Origin: Pelomonas sp. CA6
Lineage (GTDB): Bacteria > Pseudomonadota > Gammaproteobacteria > Burkholderiales > Burkholderiaceae_C
Assembly (NCBI RefSeq): GCF_022549225.1
Contig: NZ_JAKZFD010000015.1
Coordinates: forward strand, 1 to 64,000
DNA length: 64,000 nucleotides
Direction: 5' to 3'
Position numbers and translations under genes: made by a program. The number at the start of each line of letters is the position of its first letter. The first letter of the stretch is position 1. Below, piece by piece: positions 17,958 to 26,584 of this stretch. The notes under the pieces were generated by a model, which was not told where the DNA came from, searched no databases, and was given only the letters and a program-made list of their open reading frames with translations.

Positions 17958-17989
17958 CACGTCCAAGGATCGGGCGACATCAAACGATG

Positions 17990-18032
17990 AAGCCCGTAGA
18001 CGCCCCTTCGCTGAAGGTTCGCCTACGGGCTT
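17990..18032 (-). terminator. Nested 43-nt hairpin downstream of clpA
   Basis: An outer 10-bp arm pair (AAGCCCGTAG / CTACGGGCTT), three more pairs including a wobble, a 2x2 bulge and an inner CCTTC/GAAGG stem with a 3-base loop form one long imperfect hairpin. T-runs on either side are weak. It probably insulates clpA from the Cpx-like unit. Confidence 0.5.
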
Positions 18033-18044
18033 TGCCAAGCGCCA

Positions 18045-18061
18045 GCCCGGCAATGCCGGGC
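18045..18061 (-). terminator. Hairpin immediately after clpA
   Basis: A 7-bp stem GCCCGGC / GCCGGGC with a 3-base loop begins 8 bases after the clpA stop. No T-run follows, so termination would be weak or need the second hairpin at 17990-18032. Confidence 0.45.
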
Positions 18062-18069
18062 CCTCGAGA

Positions 18070-20388
18070 TCAATCCGCCGTCGCCGGCTCGGACTTGGGC
18101 TTGTTGTCCTTCTTCAGCGGCTGGATGTCCAGCTGGACCTGACCCTGCGCGTCGATGTCCACGCTCAACCGACCGCCGTCGACCAAGCGGCCGAACAGCA
18201 GTTCGTCCGCCAGCGCGCGGCGTATGGTGTCCTGGATCAGGCGCTGCATCGGCCGTGCGCCCATCAGCGGGTCGAAGCCCTTTTCGGCCAGGTGCTTGCG
18301 CAGCTTGTCGCTGAAGCTGACCTCGACCTTCTTCTCCGCCAGCTGGCTTTCGAGTTGCAGCAGGAACTTGTCGACCACGCGCAGGATGATGTCCTGGTCC
18401 AGCGCACGGAAGGACACGGTCGCGTCCAGCCGGTTGCGGAATTCCGGCGTGAACAGGCGCTTGATGTCCGCCATCTCGTCGCCCTGCTCGCGCTTGGTCG
18501 TGAAGCCGATCGTGGACTTCTGCATGGTCTCGGCCCCCGCATTGGTGGTCATGATGATGATCACGTTGCGGAAATCGGCCTTGCGCCCGTTGTTGTCGGT
18601 CAGCGTGCCGTGGTCCATGACCTGCAGCAGCACGTTGAACACGTCCGGATGGGCCTTCTCGATTTCATCCAGCAGCAGCACGGCGTGCGGCTTCTTGGTG
18701 ACAGCTTCGGTGAGCAGGCCGCCCTGGTCGAAGCCCACATAGCCCGGAGGCGCGCCGATCAGCCGGCTCACCGCATGGCGCTCCATGTACTCCGACATGT
18801 CGAAGCGGATCAACTCGATGCCCAGGATGTAAGCCAGCTGCTTGGCAACCTCGGTCTTGCCGACGCCGGTCGGGCCGCTGAACAGGAAGGAGCCGATGGG
18901 CTTGTCCGGCTTGCCCAGGCCCGAGCGGGCCATCTTGATGGCCGCCGCCAGCGCATCGATGGCCGGATCCTGGCCAAAGACCACGCTCTTGAGATCACGG
19001 TCCAGGCTCTTGAGCTTGCTGCGATCGTCATTGGACACCGAGGCCGGCGGGATGCGCGCGATCTTCGCGACAATGTCCTCGACCTCGGCCCGCGTGATGG
19101 TCTTCTTCTGCTTGCTCTTGGGCAGCACGCGCTGTGCGGCGCCAGCTTCATCGATCACATCGATGGCTTTGTCCGGCAGGTGGCGGTCATTGATGTACTT
19201 GGCCGACAGCTCGGCCGCTGCCTGCAGCGCACCCAGCGCGTACTTGACGCTGTGGTGCTCTTCGAAGCGCGACTTCAGGCCCTTGAGGATCTCCACCGTC
19301 TGCTCGACGGAGGGCTCGACCACGTCCACCTTCTGGAAGCGCCGTGACAGGGCCGCATCCTTCTCGAAGATGCCGCGGTATTCCGTGAAGGTGGTGGCCC
19401 CGATGCACTTGAGCTGGCCCGAGGAGAGCGCCGGCTTGAGCAGGTTGCTCGCATCCAGCGTGCCGCCCGACGCCGCGCCGGCGCCGATCAGCGTGTGGAT
19501 CTCGTCGATGAACAGGATGGCGCCCGGCTGGTCCTTCAGCTGCTTGATCACCGCCTTCAGGCGCTGCTCGAAATCACCCCGGTACTTGGTGCCGGCCAGC
19601 AGCGCGCCCATGTCCAGCGAGTAGACCACCGCATCCGCCAGCACGTCGGGCACCTGGCCCTCGGTGATGCGCCAGGCCAGGCCCTCGGCGATCGCCGTCT
19701 TGCCGACCCCGGCCTCGCCGACCAGCAGCGGGTTGTTCTTGCGACGGCGGCACAGTACCTGCACGACGCGCTCCACCTCCAGCTCGCGGCCGATCAACGG
19801 GTCGATGCGGCCGTCACGGGCATGCTGGTTCAGGTTTTGCGTGAACTGCTCCAGCGGCGAGGCCTTGCTACCGCCGGCCCCGCCCTCGCCTTCCTCGCGC
19901 TCGGACTCGGCGCCATTGCCCTCCTGGCCCTTGGGCGGCTCGGGAGGCTCACTCTTCTTGATGCCGTGGGCGATGAAGTTCACCACGTCCAGGCGGGTCA
20001 CGCCCTGCTGGTGCAGGTAATAGACCGCGTGCGAGTCCTTCTCACCGAAGATGGCCACCAGCACATTGGCGCCGGTGACTTCCTTCTTGCCATTGCCGGT
20101 GGACTGCACATGCATGATCGCGCGCTGGATCACGCGCTGGAAACCCAGCGTCGGCTGCGTGTCGACCTCTTCCGTGCCGCCCACGGTGGGCGTGTTTTCC
20201 TTGATGAACTGCGACAAACTCTTGCGCAGGTCTTCGATATTGGCTGCGCAGGCGCGCAGCACCTCGGCCGCCGACGGGTTGTCCAGCAGCGCCATCAGCA
20301 GGTGCTCCACGGTGATGAACTCGTGGCGCTGCTGGCGCGCCTCGACGAACGCCATGTGCAGGCTGACTTCCAGTTCTTGCGCGATCAT
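18070..20388 (-). CDS. clpA: ATP-dependent Clp protease ATP-binding subunit ClpA
   Basis: A 772-residue AAA+ unfoldase that feeds substrates, including N-degrons delivered by ClpS, into ClpP. The double Clp N-domain (1-145) begins [14 protein letters not shown]. An acidic/Gly linker follows ([11 protein letters not shown], near 165). D1 has Walker A GEAGVGKT and D2 has GPTGVGKT, with TTNAGAETM and the C-terminal [16 protein letters not shown] chose the ATG giving MIAQELE, with GGAGG 4 bases upstream, not the one 6 codons earlier. The ATG overlaps the clpS stop (ATGA). Confidence 0.97.
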   Translation of the reverse strand: MIAQELEVSLHMAFVEARQQRHEFITVEHLLMALLDNPSAAEVLRACAANIEDLRKSLSQFIKENTPTVGGTEEVDTQPTLGFQRVIQRAIMHVQSTGNGKKEVTGANVLVAIFGEKDSHAVYYLHQQGVTRLDVVNFIAHGIKKSEPPEPPKGQEGNGAESEREEGEGGAGGSKASPLEQFTQNLNQHARDGRIDPLIGRELEVERVVQVLCRRRKNNPLLVGEAGVGKTAIAEGLAWRITEGQVPDVLADAVVYSLDMGALLAGTKYRGDFEQRLKAVIKQLKDQPGAILFIDEIHTLIGAGAASGGTLDASNLLKPALSSGQLKCIGATTFTEYRGIFEKDAALSRRFQKVDVVEPSVEQTVEILKGLKSRFEEHHSVKYALGALQAAAELSAKYINDRHLPDKAIDVIDEAGAAQRVLPKSKQKKTITRAEVEDIVAKIARIPPASVSNDDRSKLKSLDRDLKSVVFGQDPAIDALAAAIKMARSGLGKPDKPIGSFLFSGPTGVGKTEVAKQLAYILGIELIRFDMSEYMERHAVSRLIGAPPGYVGFDQGGLLTEAVTKKPHAVLLLDEIEKAHPDVFNVLLQVMDHGTLTDNNGRKADFRNVIIIMTTNAGAETMQKSTIGFTTKREQGDEMADIKRLFTPEFRNRLDATVSFRALDQDIILRVVDKFLLQLESQLAEKKVEVSFSDKLRKHLAEKGFDPLMGARPMQRLIQDTIRRALADELLFGRLVDGGRLSVDIDAQGQVQLDIQPLKKDNKPKSEPATAD

Positions 20389-20741
20389 GCGGCCTCCATA
20401 ATGCACTGCAGGGGATGGCCGGCACGCCTGGCGGCGTCCAGCACCATTTCGACCTTGGTGGCCGCGACATCCTTGGTGAACACACCGCAGACACCACGGC
20501 CCTCGTGATGGATCTTCAGCATGATCTGGGTGGCCGTATCCAGGTCATGGCGGAAATACTCCTGCAGAACCATCACAACAAACTCCATCGGCGTGAAGTC
20601 GTCATTGAGCATCAGCACCTGGTAGAGGCGCGGCGGCTCCGTCCGCTGGGTGACACGCTCCAGCGTGGTCGCGTTGCCCGCGTCGCCGTCCCCCGGAGGA
20701 GCCGGAGGCATGGGTGCGGGCTGATGGGCAAAGACTGGCAT
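20385..20741 (-). CDS. clpS: ATP-dependent Clp protease adaptor ClpS
   Basis: A 118-residue adaptor that binds N-terminal destabilising residues and hands substrates to ClpA. The conserved core is clear: [20 protein letters not shown], then the [19 protein letters not shown] segment. The first 35 residues are a disordered Pro/Gly/Thr stretch, as in the family. It is upstream of clpA with a 4-base overlap, and divergent from the cold-shock gene. Confidence 0.97.
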   Translation of the reverse strand: MPVFAHQPAPMPPAPPGDGDAGNATTLERVTQRTEPPRLYQVLMLNDDFTPMEFVVMVLQEYFRHDLDTATQIMLKIHHEGRGVCGVFTKDVAATKVEMVLDAARRAGHPLQCIMEAA

Positions 20742-20857
20742 GCGCCGATTCTATAAACAGCAACGCCTCCCTACATGAGGCCGGGACTCCGGCAGACAAG
20801 CCGCTTTTCCGGATTTCGCGTCAGCCGGCACGGACTGTCCCTCGGGGTGGTCCTGGA

Positions 20858-20887
20858 TTGACACCCGGCTGACACGGATTCCAGAAT
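20858..20887 (+). promoter_or_regulatory. Promoter of the cold-shock gene
   Basis: A consensus -35 TTGACA and CAGAAT (4 of 6 matches) are separated by 18 bases. The leader would be about 40 nt, shorter than the E. coli cspA leader. Confidence 0.6.
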
Positions 20888-20933
20888 CCGCGCCGGTGCT
20901 CAAGACACCGGGACGGAGTAGGAGGAAATAGAA

Positions 20934-21176
20934 ATGGCGACTGGCACAGTCAAGTGGTTCAACGATGCCAAGGGCTTCGGATTCATCGAGCCCGAACAGG
21001 GTGGCGGAGATGTGTTCGCACATTTCTCCGCGATCCAGATGGACGGCTTCCGCACACTGAAACAGGGCAGCAAGGTCAGCTATGAGCTGGTCGACGGCCC
21101 CAAGGGTCAGCTGGCGCAGAACATCCGGCCGCTGGAGATTGCGGTCGACAGCATGGATGTGCGCGCCGCGGCCTGA
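20934..21176 (+). CDS. Cold-shock domain protein (CspA family)
   Basis: An 80-residue single OB-fold RNA chaperone. The two RNA-binding motifs are KGFGFI (RNP1) and VFAHFSAI (RNP2), within [17 protein letters not shown]. The C-terminal extension [12 protein letters not shown] is slightly longer than the usual 67-70 residues. AGGAGG is well placed before the ATG. It is divergent from clpS, a frequent arrangement in betaproteobacteria. Which Csp paralogue it is, and whether it is cold-induced, cannot be told. Confidence 0.94.
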   Translation: MATGTVKWFNDAKGFGFIEPEQGGGDVFAHFSAIQMDGFRTLKQGSKVSYELVDGPKGQLAQNIRPLEIAVDSMDVRAAA

Positions 21177-21197
21177 ACCCCGCAGGCCCCACGCCAG

Positions 21198-21224
21198 AAA
21201 GGCCCGCCTCGTGCGGGCCTTTTT
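21198..21224 (+). terminator. Terminator of the cold-shock gene
   Basis: A 10-bp stem (AAAGGCCCGC / GCGGGCCTTT) with a 5-base loop and a T-run, 22 bases after the stop codon. Confidence 0.9.
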
Positions 21225-21272
21225 GCTGCGCTGCCGCGACACGCAGCAAGCGATGGCGGCCTCCCCGGAAAC

Positions 21273-21303
21273 AAAAAGCCCCGCTCCAGGCTGGAGGCGG
21301 GGC
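21273..21303 (-). terminator. Terminator of icd
   Basis: On the minus strand a long GC stem (GCCCCGC / GCGGGGC with further inner pairing) is followed by five T, 36 bases after the icd stop. Confidence 0.88.
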
Positions 21304-21338
21304 CAGGCATGCAGAACCGGGGCTCGCCCGGCTGGGCA

Positions 21339-22592
21339 TCACATGTGGTCGATCATCACCTGACCGAAGCCCGAGCAGGACACCTGGGTCGCACCGTCCA
21401 GCAGGCGGGCGAAGTCATAGGTGACCTTCTTGGACAGGATGGCCTTCTCCATGGAAGAGATGATCAAGTCGGCCGCCTCGGTCCAGCCCATGTGGCGCAG
21501 CATCATTTCGGCGGACAGGATCTCGGAACCGGGGTTTACATAGTCCTTGCCGGCGTACTTGGGCGCGGTGCCATGGGTGGCTTCGAACATCGCGACGGAG
21601 TCGCTCAGGTTCGCACCCGGGGCGATGCCGATGCCGCCGACCTGGGCCGCCAGCGCGTCGGACACGTAGTCGCCGTTCAAGTTCAGCGTCGCGATCACCG
21701 AGTACTCGGCCGGGCGCAGCAGGATTTGCTGCAGGAAGGCGTCGGCGATGCTGTCCTTGACCACGATGTCCTTGCCGGTCTTCGGGTTCTTGAACTTGCA
21801 CCACGGGCCGCCGTCGATCAGTTCGGCGCCGAACTCCTTCTGCGCCAGCGCATAAGCCCAGTCACGGAAGCCACCCTCGGTGAACTTCATGATGTTGCCC
21901 TTGTGCACGATGGTCACGCTGGGCTTGTCGTTGTCGATCGCGTACTGGATGGCCTTGCGGACCAGGCGCTCCGTGCCCTCCTTGGACACGGGCTTGACGC
22001 CGATGCCGGAGGTCTCGGGGAAGCGGATCTTCTTGACGCCGAATTCCTCTTGCAGGATCTTGATCAGCTTCTTGGCCTTGTCGCTCTGGGCCTCGAACTC
22101 GATGCCGGCGTAGATGTCTTCCGAGTTCTCGCGGAAGATCACCATATCGGTCTTCTCGGGTTCCTTGACCGGCGAGGGCACGCCCTTGAAGTAGCGCACC
22201 GGGCGCAGGCAGACGTAGAGGTCCAGCTCCTGGCGCAGCGCCACGTTCAGCGAGCGGATGCCGCCACCGACGGGAGTGGTCAGCGGACCCTTGATCGAGA
22301 CCACATAGTCCTTCAGGACCTGCAGGGTCTCCTCGGGCAGCCAGACGTCAGGGCCGTAGACCTTGGTCGACTTTTCGCCGGCGTAGATCTCCATCCAGTG
22401 GATTTTCTTGGCGCCGCCGTAGGCCTTGGCCACGGCCGCGTCAACCACCTTGATCATCACCGGCGTGATGTCGAAGCCGGTGCCGTCACCCTCGATGTAG
22501 GGAATGATGGGGTTGTTCGGGACGTTGAGCGAGAAGTCGGCGTTGACCGTGATCTTCTGCCCGCCCTCGGGCACCTTGATGTGCTGGTACAT
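21339..22592 (-). CDS. icd: Isocitrate dehydrogenase (NADP+)
   Basis: A 417-residue TCA-cycle enzyme converting isocitrate to 2-oxoglutarate. The start ATG gives [17 protein letters not shown], as in proteobacterial Icd. It shows [15 protein letters not shown], the phosphorylatable serine region [20 protein letters not shown], and [22 protein letters not shown] with [12 protein letters not shown] (NADP-binding side). Length and motifs are normal. It is apparently monocistronic with its own terminator; a TAGAAT -10-like sequence lies about 55 bases before the ATG. Confidence 0.97.
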   Translation of the reverse strand: MYQHIKVPEGGQKITVNADFSLNVPNNPIIPYIEGDGTGFDITPVMIKVVDAAVAKAYGGAKKIHWMEIYAGEKSTKVYGPDVWLPEETLQVLKDYVVSIKGPLTTPVGGGIRSLNVALRQELDLYVCLRPVRYFKGVPSPVKEPEKTDMVIFRENSEDIYAGIEFEAQSDKAKKLIKILQEEFGVKKIRFPETSGIGVKPVSKEGTERLVRKAIQYAIDNDKPSVTIVHKGNIMKFTEGGFRDWAYALAQKEFGAELIDGGPWCKFKNPKTGKDIVVKDSIADAFLQQILLRPAEYSVIATLNLNGDYVSDALAAQVGGIGIAPGANLSDSVAMFEATHGTAPKYAGKDYVNPGSEILSAEMMLRHMGWTEAADLIISSMEKAILSKKVTYDFARLLDGATQVSCSGFGQVMIDHM

Positions 22593-22736
22593 GGAGTCGT
22601 CTCCGCGAAACGCGTGGTTGGTGATGACGTAAAACGCCGATTCTAAGGCAGTGCAGCTTGCGCGACGCTGAAGCCATCGCTTCCGGCAGGGGCCGCCCAA
22701 GCGCTCAAAACGGCGGAGGCCGACAGGAACGGGGCC

Positions 22737-23474
22737 TCAGGTGCAGAAGGCCTTGACCTGATCCCAGACACCATGCCCGAGCGCCCAGATCGAGCTGCTG
22801 GCGAGCACGGCGCCGCCCAGGCGCACGGCCCAACGCATGTCGCCGCCCCGTTTCAGACCGCGGGCCAGCAGCCACGGGCCGACCAGCAGCCCCAGCCCCG
22901 AGCTGAGGGCGAAGCCGGCCATCACCGCCGCCCCCTGGACCGGCCCGCTGGCCAGCGCCGCGATCAGCAGCGCCGACTGCAGCAGTCCGCAGGGCCAGGC
23001 CAGCCAAGCCAGACCGGCCAATCCCGCGCGCCAAGTCCGGCCCGATGAGGCCACCACTGGCGGGGCCGCCGACGGCACGCTGAGCACCGCCCCCCCCTGG
23101 GCCAGCGCCGCCGACAGCTGCGCCGAGCCGATGACGGCGGGACGGGGCGCTGCACGGCCAATATTTTCGATCCAGGCCGGTTGGCGGCCACGCCACAGCA
23201 GATACAGGCCGAGCAGCAAAGCGCCCAGGTGCAGCATCACCCACAGCGGCCGCAGCATCGCGCTGCCCTGCGCCCAGCCGGCCAGGCCGCCGACGCTGGC
23301 GGCGACAAAGGCACCGCCCGCCATGTAGCTGAGCAAACGACCGAGCTGCAGCGCCGCCGTGGGGCGCGCCGCGCTGCCGGCAAGGCCGGTGCAGGCCGCG
23401 CCGCACATACTCAGGCAGTGCGGCGTGCCCGCCAGTCCCAGCAGCAGTGCGGAAAGAAGCAGTCCGGCATCCAT
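22737..23474 (-). CDS. TauE/SafE-like (DsbD-type) membrane protein of cbb3 clusters
   Basis: A 245-residue membrane protein with about six hydrophobic segments. The opening LLGLAGTPHCLSMCGAACTG carries the HCxxMCG-type motif of the DsbD-like/TauE-SafE proteins that sit beside ccoGHIS in many proteobacteria. Such proteins have been linked to copper or thiol handling during cytochrome oxidase assembly, but the exact role is not settled. It is downstream of hemN on the same strand (31 bases apart), so it is probably co-transcribed. Confidence 0.8.
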   Translation of the reverse strand: MDAGLLLSALLLGLAGTPHCLSMCGAACTGLAGSAARPTAALQLGRLLSYMAGGAFVAASVGGLAGWAQGSAMLRPLWVMLHLGALLLGLYLLWRGRQPAWIENIGRAAPRPAVIGSAQLSAALAQGGAVLSVPSAAPPVVASSGRTWRAGLAGLAWLAWPCGLLQSALLIAALASGPVQGAAVMAGFALSSGLGLLVGPWLLARGLKRGGDMRWAVRLGGAVLASSSIWALGHGVWDQVKAFCT

Positions 23475-23505
23475 GGGCGGCAGTATGCCAACGCGGGGCC
23501 GGGCT

Positions 23506-24909
23506 TCAGATGATGCGCGAGAAACGCTCGCGGGTACGGTCGGCCTGCAGATAGCGGTCGAAGACCATGGCCACGGCGCGCACGAAGAACCAGCCCATCG
23601 CGGTCACCTGGATGGCCTGCGGCTCCAGTTGCACCAGCCCGTCCTGTTCGTACTGAGCCAACTGGGCCAGCTCGGCGCGGAAGTAGTCGCGCATCGTGAT
23701 CAGGTGGGCCAGCTCGATGGACTCGAACTCCACCCGCCCCTGGCACATCAGCGCCATGATGACCGCGCGCCGCACCAGATCGTCGCGACTCAAGGCCAGG
23801 CCACGCTGGATCGGCAATTGGCGCTGTCGCAGCGCGTCGTAGTACTCGTCCAGGGTCTTGGCGTTCTGCGCGTAATGGGCACCGACGCGGGAGATCGACG
23901 ACACGCCGAGGCCGATCAGGTCGCAGTCCGGCTGGGTGCTGTAGCCCTGGAAATTGCGGTGCAGTCGCCCCTGGCGCTTGGCCACCGCCAGTGAATCTTC
24001 CGGCAGGGCGAAGTGGTCCATGCCGATGTAGCAGTAACCATGACCGAGGAAGCCGCCGATCGCGCCCGACAGCATGCTGAGCTTGTCGGCGCCGGTGGGC
24101 AGCGCATGGTCGGCGATGCGGCGCTGCGACTTGAAGCGCTGCGGCAGGTGGGCGTAGCCGTACAGCGCGATGCGGTCCGGGCGCAGCGATGCGACCTGGT
24201 TCACCGTGTTCGCGAAGCTTTCCGGACTCTGCTTGGGCAGACCGTAGATCAGGTCCACGTTGGTGGACTCGAAGCCGAGTTGGCGCGCCTGCTGCATCAG
24301 CTGCTGCACGCTCTCGAAGCTCTGCATCCGGTGCACCGCCTTCTGGACCTCGGGATTGAAGTCCTGCACGCCGAAGCTCAGACGGTTGAAGCCGAGGCTG
24401 CGCAGGTGGCTCAGGCGCGCCTCGGTCACGGTACGCGGATCCACCTCGACAGACACCTCGGCGCCCGGGGCCAGCCGGAAGCGCTGGCGCAGCGACTGCA
24501 TCAGCCGCGTCAGTTCGACATCTGACAGAAAAGTCGGCGAGCCACCGCCAAAGTGCAGCTGCGACACGCTGTTGGCCCCGCGCCCCAGGCGCTCCTGGAC
24601 CAGATCCATTTCGCATTCCAGCGCGTCCAGGTACTCCGCGGCCTTCTCATGGTGCTTGGTGATCACCTTGTTGCAGGCGCAGTAGTAGCACAGCGACTCG
24701 CAGAACGGCACGTGCACATAGATGGACAGAGGACTGGCCCCTCCCACGCCCTCGGCCCGCTGCGCGAGCGCCTGGCGGAAATGCTCGGCGGAGAAGGCTT
24801 CGACGAAACGGTCGGCCGTGGGGTACGAGGTGTAACGAGGGCCGGGCACGTCGAAACGGCGCAGCAGATCCTCGTTGATCGCGGGGGTGTGGTCAGTTTG
24901 CGGAACCAT
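23506..24909 (-). CDS. hemN: Oxygen-independent coproporphyrinogen III oxidase
   Basis: A 467-residue radical-SAM enzyme that decarboxylates coproporphyrinogen III when oxygen is scarce, supplying haem for the cbb3 oxidase. The Fe-S motif CESLCYYC (Cys 70, 74, 77, plus Cys 79) follows YVHVPFC. The HemN start LLRRFDVPGPRYTSYPTADRFVEAF and the SAM/GGGSPT motif FGGGSPTFL are present. It is divergent from fnr; an FNR box lies 40 bases before the ATG, close enough that the transcript may be leaderless or the box may serve fnr instead. Confidence 0.96.
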   Translation of the reverse strand: MVPQTDHTPAINEDLLRRFDVPGPRYTSYPTADRFVEAFSAEHFRQALAQRAEGVGGASPLSIYVHVPFCESLCYYCACNKVITKHHEKAAEYLDALECEMDLVQERLGRGANSVSQLHFGGGSPTFLSDVELTRLMQSLRQRFRLAPGAEVSVEVDPRTVTEARLSHLRSLGFNRLSFGVQDFNPEVQKAVHRMQSFESVQQLMQQARQLGFESTNVDLIYGLPKQSPESFANTVNQVASLRPDRIALYGYAHLPQRFKSQRRIADHALPTGADKLSMLSGAIGGFLGHGYCYIGMDHFALPEDSLAVAKRQGRLHRNFQGYSTQPDCDLIGLGVSSISRVGAHYAQNAKTLDEYYDALRQRQLPIQRGLALSRDDLVRRAVIMALMCQGRVEFESIELAHLITMRDYFRAELAQLAQYEQDGLVQLEPQAIQVTAMGWFFVRAVAMVFDRYLQADRTRERFSRII

Positions 24910-24942
24910 GGCAACACTGTGCCAAGGGCGACGGCAAAACGA

Positions 24943-24956
24943 TTGATCTCAGTCAA
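24943..24956. promoter_or_regulatory. FNR box between hemN and fnr
   Basis: TTGAT-CTCA-GTCAA matches TTGAT-N4-ATCAA at 9 of 10 positions. Its centre is 56 bases before the fnr ATG, and AACAAT at 24979-24984 sits where a -10 is expected for a class II FNR promoter. For hemN the centre is 40 bases before the ATG. Confidence 0.8.
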
Positions 24957-25005
24957 GCTTGTCGTGCATCATCGGGGAAACAATGGCGGCGCCTTGAGGA
25001 CCATC

Positions 25006-25812
25006 ATGTTGAATCCGAAGTCAAGCCCCACCGCTCCCCCGGCCAATGAGTGTGCAGGAGCCCAGATAATCCAGCGCATGAACCCGAATCGCGCGATCCA
25101 CATCGAACCCTTCAAGGTGGCCTGCTCCAGCTGCAACCTGCGCGAGCTGTGCTTGCCGGTGGGCCTGTCGCAACCCGACCTGGAGCGGCTGGATCGCCTG
25201 GTCGCGACGCGGCGCAATGTGAACCGAGGCGACACGCTGTTCCGTGCGGGCGACAGTTTCCAGTCGCTGTACGCGGTGCGCACCGGCTTCTTCAAGACCT
25301 GCGTGTCCGCTGAAGATGGGCGCGACCAGGTGACGGGCTTCCAGATGGCCGGCGAACTGCTGGGCCTGGATGGCATCAGCAATGACCGTCATGCCTGCGA
25401 TGCCGTGGCGCTGGAGGATTCGCAGGTTTGCGTGATCCCCTACAACCAGCTCGAAAGCCTGTCGCGCGAGTTCAACGACTTGCAGCACCAGTTCCACAAG
25501 ATCATGAGCCGCGAGATCGTGCGCGACCATGGCGTGATGCTGCTGCTGGGCAGCATGCGCGCCGAAGAGCGCCTCGCCGCCTTCCTGCTCAATCTCACGC
25601 AGCGCCTGCAGGCGCGCGGCTTCTCGGCCTCCAGCCTGGTGCTGCGCATGACGCGCGAAGAGATCGGCTCCTACCTGGGGCTGAAGCTCGAAACCGTGAG
25701 CCGCACCTTCTCCAAGTTCCAGGAAGAAGGCCTGCTCGAAGTGAAGCAGCGCCAGATCCGCATCATCGATCAGACCGGTCTTCAACGCCTGGTCAACAGC
25801 GCCGCCTGCTGA
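25006..25812 (+). CDS. fnr: Oxygen-responsive regulator Fnr
   Basis: A 268-residue Crp-family regulator with an oxygen-sensing 4Fe-4S cluster. Ligand cysteines are in CSSCNLRELC (40, 43, 49) and RHACDAVAL (131), the spacing of FNR. The helix-turn-helix reads REEIGSYLGLKLETVSRTFSKF, with the E--SR recognition residues for TTGAT half-sites. The ATG at 25006 has GAGGA upstream; an internal ATG at 25078 would begin nearer the E. coli length. It lies between hemN and the cco cluster, its expected targets, and ends in a strong terminator. Confidence 0.95.
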   Translation: MLNPKSSPTAPPANECAGAQIIQRMNPNRAIHIEPFKVACSSCNLRELCLPVGLSQPDLERLDRLVATRRNVNRGDTLFRAGDSFQSLYAVRTGFFKTCVSAEDGRDQVTGFQMAGELLGLDGISNDRHACDAVALEDSQVCVIPYNQLESLSREFNDLQHQFHKIMSREIVRDHGVMLLLGSMRAEERLAAFLLNLTQRLQARGFSASSLVLRMTREEIGSYLGLKLETVSRTFSKFQEEGLLEVKQRQIRIIDQTGLQRLVNSAAC

Positions 25813-25833
25813 AGACACCCGAGAGAACAAAAG

Positions 25834-25855
25834 GGGCCGTTACCGGCCCTTTTTT
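25834..25855 (+). terminator. Terminator of fnr
   Basis: A 6-bp GGGCCG / CGGCCC stem with loop TTAC and six T, 21 bases after the stop codon. Confidence 0.9.
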
Positions 25856-25967
25856 GTTGGTGTCTGCGATCGGCACCGGCACGCGCCGTGATCCGGAAAC
25901 AACAGCGAACGGTACTAATGCACGGATCGCGCGCCCGTGGAGACTGGCAGATGTCGGCCGTTCGCGC

Positions 25968-26285
25968 TCAGCGCGGCCACATGCGCGGATGCGGCGGCGC
26001 CGAGGATTCCGGCGTCACGACCAGCAGCGCGGTAATGGCATTCGAGACGCTGAACAACAGCCATAGCGCGAAGAAGCTCAGGCTGTACACCGTCTTGCGC
26101 GACAGCTGCATCTCCGCCCCAAACCAGGTGAGGTCGGCCGGATCGACCAGCGAGAACACGAGGGCCAGCGTCACGCCGGCCATCAAAAAGCTGGGCCACA
26201 GCACATACATCGCATAGCGACTCAGTCGCCCAGGCTCAACAACAACACCCGGGCCGACATCCTGCGGATCCGGGCGCGCGTTCAT
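25968..26285 (-). CDS. Small membrane protein at the end of the cco operon
   Basis: A 105-residue protein with two hydrophobic segments (about 28-48 and 65-90) and charged, Pro-rich ends. I do not recognise a named family. It overlaps the stop of the FixH-like gene by 4 bases (ATGA), so it belongs to the cco operon and may be a small oxidase-assembly or subunit-like protein. It is convergent with fnr. Codon use and GC look like the neighbours, supporting a real gene. Confidence 0.7.
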   Translation of the reverse strand: MNARPDPQDVGPGVVVEPGRLSRYAMYVLWPSFLMAGVTLALVFSLVDPADLTWFGAEMQLSRKTVYSLSFFALWLLFSVSNAITALLVVTPESSAPPHPRMWPR

Positions 26286-26563
26286 GGCTGCTTGCCACGG
26301 CTGGCGTCAGCCGCCGCGTTGTTGCGAGCCTTCATCGCCGGCTGCATCGCGGTGGCGCCATCGGCCGCGTCGTCGGCCGAGATCTGAGCACCGGGCTGAG
26401 CCGTGATCACCGGGTCCGGGTGGGTCAGCGCCATGCTGATCGTGATGGCGCAACCCAGCACCACCGCCGCCGGCCCGCCGACGACCAACCACATCACGCG
26501 GACCTTCCACCAAGGGGCGCCCGCGCCGTCCTGCGGCACCGCGGCTTGAACTGCTTGACTCAT
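26282..26563 (-). CDS. Short FixH/CcoH-like protein
   Basis: A 93-residue single-span protein. The segment PWWKVRVMWLVVGGPAAVVL and the following TISMALTHPDPVI resemble the N-terminal anchor of FixH/CcoH, which helps assemble cbb3 oxidase. FixH proteins usually have 150-180 residues, with a periplasmic beta domain. Here only about 50 disordered, Ala/Asp-rich residues follow the helix, so this is a truncated or divergent form. The start with GGAGG just upstream is preferred over one four codons earlier. It is located between ccoG and the small membrane protein. Confidence 0.6.
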   Translation of the reverse strand: MSQAVQAAVPQDGAGAPWWKVRVMWLVVGGPAAVVLGCAITISMALTHPDPVITAQPGAQISADDAADGATAMQPAMKARNNAAADASRGKQP

Positions 26564-26584
26564 CCTGACCTCCATCTGCCGCGC

